64,000 nucleotides of DNA from Chitinophagaceae bacterium (GTDB lineage Bacteria > Bacteroidota > Bacteroidia > Chitinophagales > Chitinophagaceae). The stretch spans positions 25,599-89,598 of the forward strand of contig CAHJWK010000002.1 of NCBI GenBank assembly GCA_903642275.1. The letters are read 5' to 3'. Under the pieces are notes generated by a model. It worked only from the letters and a program-made list of their open reading frames with translations. It was not told the origin of the DNA and made no database searches. A program made the translations under genes and the position numbers. This document shows, one piece after another, positions 62,716-64,000 of this stretch (position 1 is its first letter; each line of letters opens with the position of its first letter).

Positions 62716-64000
62716 TTAATTCTGGCACATTACTTCTTCACTAACTTCTATTTTCTTTTTTCTGCTAATCCTATAATCTAACAAATCAAGGTTTAGACAA
62801 TTATTAATGCATTTTGGAATTTCATTTTCGTAATGACTTACATAAATTAATGTTGTGTTTGATTGATTGCATAAGTTATCAATTAACGCAACAAAATCTT
62901 TTACCTGTTGCTCATCCAAACCCTGGCAAGGTTCATCAAGAATCAATAATGATGGATTTTTTACCAGCGCTCTTGCCAACAAAGCAAGCCTTTGCTGACT
63001 TTTTGAAAGCGTTGATAAACTGAATTGCGCTTTTGTTGTAAGATTTAAAAATGATAACCATTGTTGAACAATCGAATGTTGTTCTTTGCTTAGTTTTTTA
63101 TACACACCAATCGTATCAAAAAAACCTGATGCAATAGTGTTGTAAACGGATATTGTTTTATCAAAAAACCATTGTAGTTCGGGCGAGATAAAACCAATTT
63201 TCTTTTTGATGTCCCAAATGCTTTCGCCGCTGCCGCGTTTCTTATCAAACAAAAAAACTTTGTTTGCATAAGCCTGCGGATGGTCTCCTGTTATTAAACT
63301 TATTAATGTTGATTTACCTGCGCCGTTTACACCTTTCAACAACCATCTTTCGCCACGGTTAATTTGCCAGTTTATTTTTGAGAGGATTTGTTTATCAGCA
63401 TAAGAAACAGAAACATTTTCCAATTTCAAAGCAACATCAAATTCATCAATATTTTTTTGAAAAGGTATTTCTCCATTGAATATTGATTGTTGTTTATTGA
63501 ATGTTTTATGTTTTACTTCTTGAATGTTTGCAAAGCTTTTCAACTTGCCATTTTCTAACTCAATAACATGTGTTATATATGTCGGCGCATCTTCAATATC
63601 TGCAATAATAATGATGGTTGATGTTAAAGATTTATGGTTAATAATTTGATTTAAATTCTTGCGGCTGTTAACATCCAAACCAATAAATGGCGAATCAAAA
63701 ATGTATATATCAGCATCTTGTAAAAAAGCTTTTATCAATTGAAAACGTTTGTGCTCGCCGCTTGATAAATGCAACAAAGAATCATGCTTGCGATGCATTA
63801 AATTCAGTTGATTTAACAATGTATCAATTGCGTTTTCATCAGCATTCATTTTTTCTAATTCATCAATAACAGTTTGCGCATCATTACTGTCGAAACTGTT
63901 ATAACGCTGCTGGTAATAAAAGTCGTTTGTATTCGAAAGTGTTTTGAAATTATAATGTTGATCAACCCAAATTATTTTCGATTGATTGATATTAAACTCA
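62716..64000 (-). CDS. Tandem-ABC ATPase, ModF-like; N-terminus cut by window edge
   Basis: The frame is open to the right edge; the first visible residues are EFNINQSKIIWVDQHYNF. The visible 427 residues hold the end of a first ABC domain (LSSGEHKRFQLIKAFLQDADIYIFDSPFIGLD, with the signature and Walker B positions; IADIEDAP in place of a usual H-loop). A second complete one follows: Walker A LLKGVNGAGKSTLISLITG, LSTLSKSQQRLALLARALVK, LLILDEPCQGLDEQQ and YVSHYENE. Two ABC modules on one chain without membrane segments fit ModF-like proteins. The visible part lacks only about the first 70 residues. It precedes leuB by 13 bp on the same strand. Confidence 0.85.
   Translation of the reverse strand, partial: EFNINQSKIIWVDQHYNFKTLSNTNDFYYQQRYNSFDSNDAQTVIDELEKMNADENAIDTLLNQLNLMHRKHDSLLHLSSGEHKRFQLIKAFLQDADIYIFDSPFIGLDVNSRKNLNQIINHKSLTSTIIIIADIEDAPTYITHVIELENGKLKSFANIQEVKHKTFNKQQSIFNGEIPFQKNIDEFDVALKLENVSVSYADKQILSKINWQINRGERWLLKGVNGAGKSTLISLITGDHPQAYANKVFLFDKKRGSGESIWDIKKKIGFISPELQWFFDKTISVYNTIASGFFDTIGVYKKLSKEQHSIVQQWLSFLNLTTKAQFSLSTLSKSQQRLALLARALVKNPSLLILDEPCQGLDEQQVKDFVALIDNLCNQSNTTLIYVSHYENEIPKCINNCLNLDLLDYRISRKKKIEVSEEVMCQN

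Noticed and set aside
1..64000. tRNA or rRNA genes
   Set aside because: I looked for T-loop (GTTCGAATC-like) and rRNA-like segments and found none convincing; a covariance scan would be needed to exclude a missed tRNA.

Overview
The window looks like a chromosomal segment of a Bacteroidota bacterium, most likely a Chitinophagaceae relative. The evidence is low-GC DNA, weak Shine-Dalgarno sequences, a protein with a type-B type IX secretion (T9SS) C-terminal domain, GH144-type glycanases, a DUF5703 protein, an HU-CCDC81 protein and an EgtB/EgtD pair. I saw no rRNA, tRNA or CRISPR array. Both window ends cut genes: ppk1 on the left and a tandem-ABC ATPase on the right.

Layout. 0-22 kb is mostly ordinary core or metabolic content on the + strand: ppk1, panB, an osmoprotectant ABC transporter whose permease is fused to a circularly permuted binding domain, a DUF4874/DUF4832 protein, egtB-egtD, a three-gene TPR / outer-membrane barrel / HU-CCDC81 operon, prmA, plsY, an M48 lipoprotein, a TMEM175-like channel and mutL. 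22.1-29.2 kb is an accessory island. Nine unrelated small genes, all on the - strand, are mostly separated by about 130-200 bp hairpin-forming repeats whose gene-proximal ends carry integron-like GTTRRRY/RYYYAAC motifs. I see no integrase. The island is bounded by a 42-bp x5 tandem repeat and by + strand genes. This is the most unusual structure in the window. 29.7-42 kb holds a C-terminal Fn3-like protein, a DUF5703 glycosidase-like protein, an orphan RND pump, two tandem GH144 enzymes and a T9SS cargo protein with two compensating frameshifts.

42-52.7 kb contains a 1-Cys-type peroxiredoxin, a broken small gene, a short SSB, an XRE/S24 LexA-like repressor with a perfect palindromic operator candidate, gltD-gltB, a decayed aldehyde dehydrogenase and its usual partner DUF779. 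52.7-64 kb is a - strand branched-chain amino-acid cluster in transcription order (ABC ATPase)-leuB-ilvD-[ORF6N-DinB]-ilvB-ilvN-[VOC pseudogene]-ilvC-[membrane protein]-ilvA. Non-biosynthetic genes are interspersed. leuACD and ilvE are not in the window.

Several genes carry single-base indels (T9SS protein, small 42.7 kb gene, VOC gene, aldehyde dehydrogenase). Homopolymer indels may be assembly errors. The aldehyde dehydrogenase also has a large internal deletion and is a real pseudogene.
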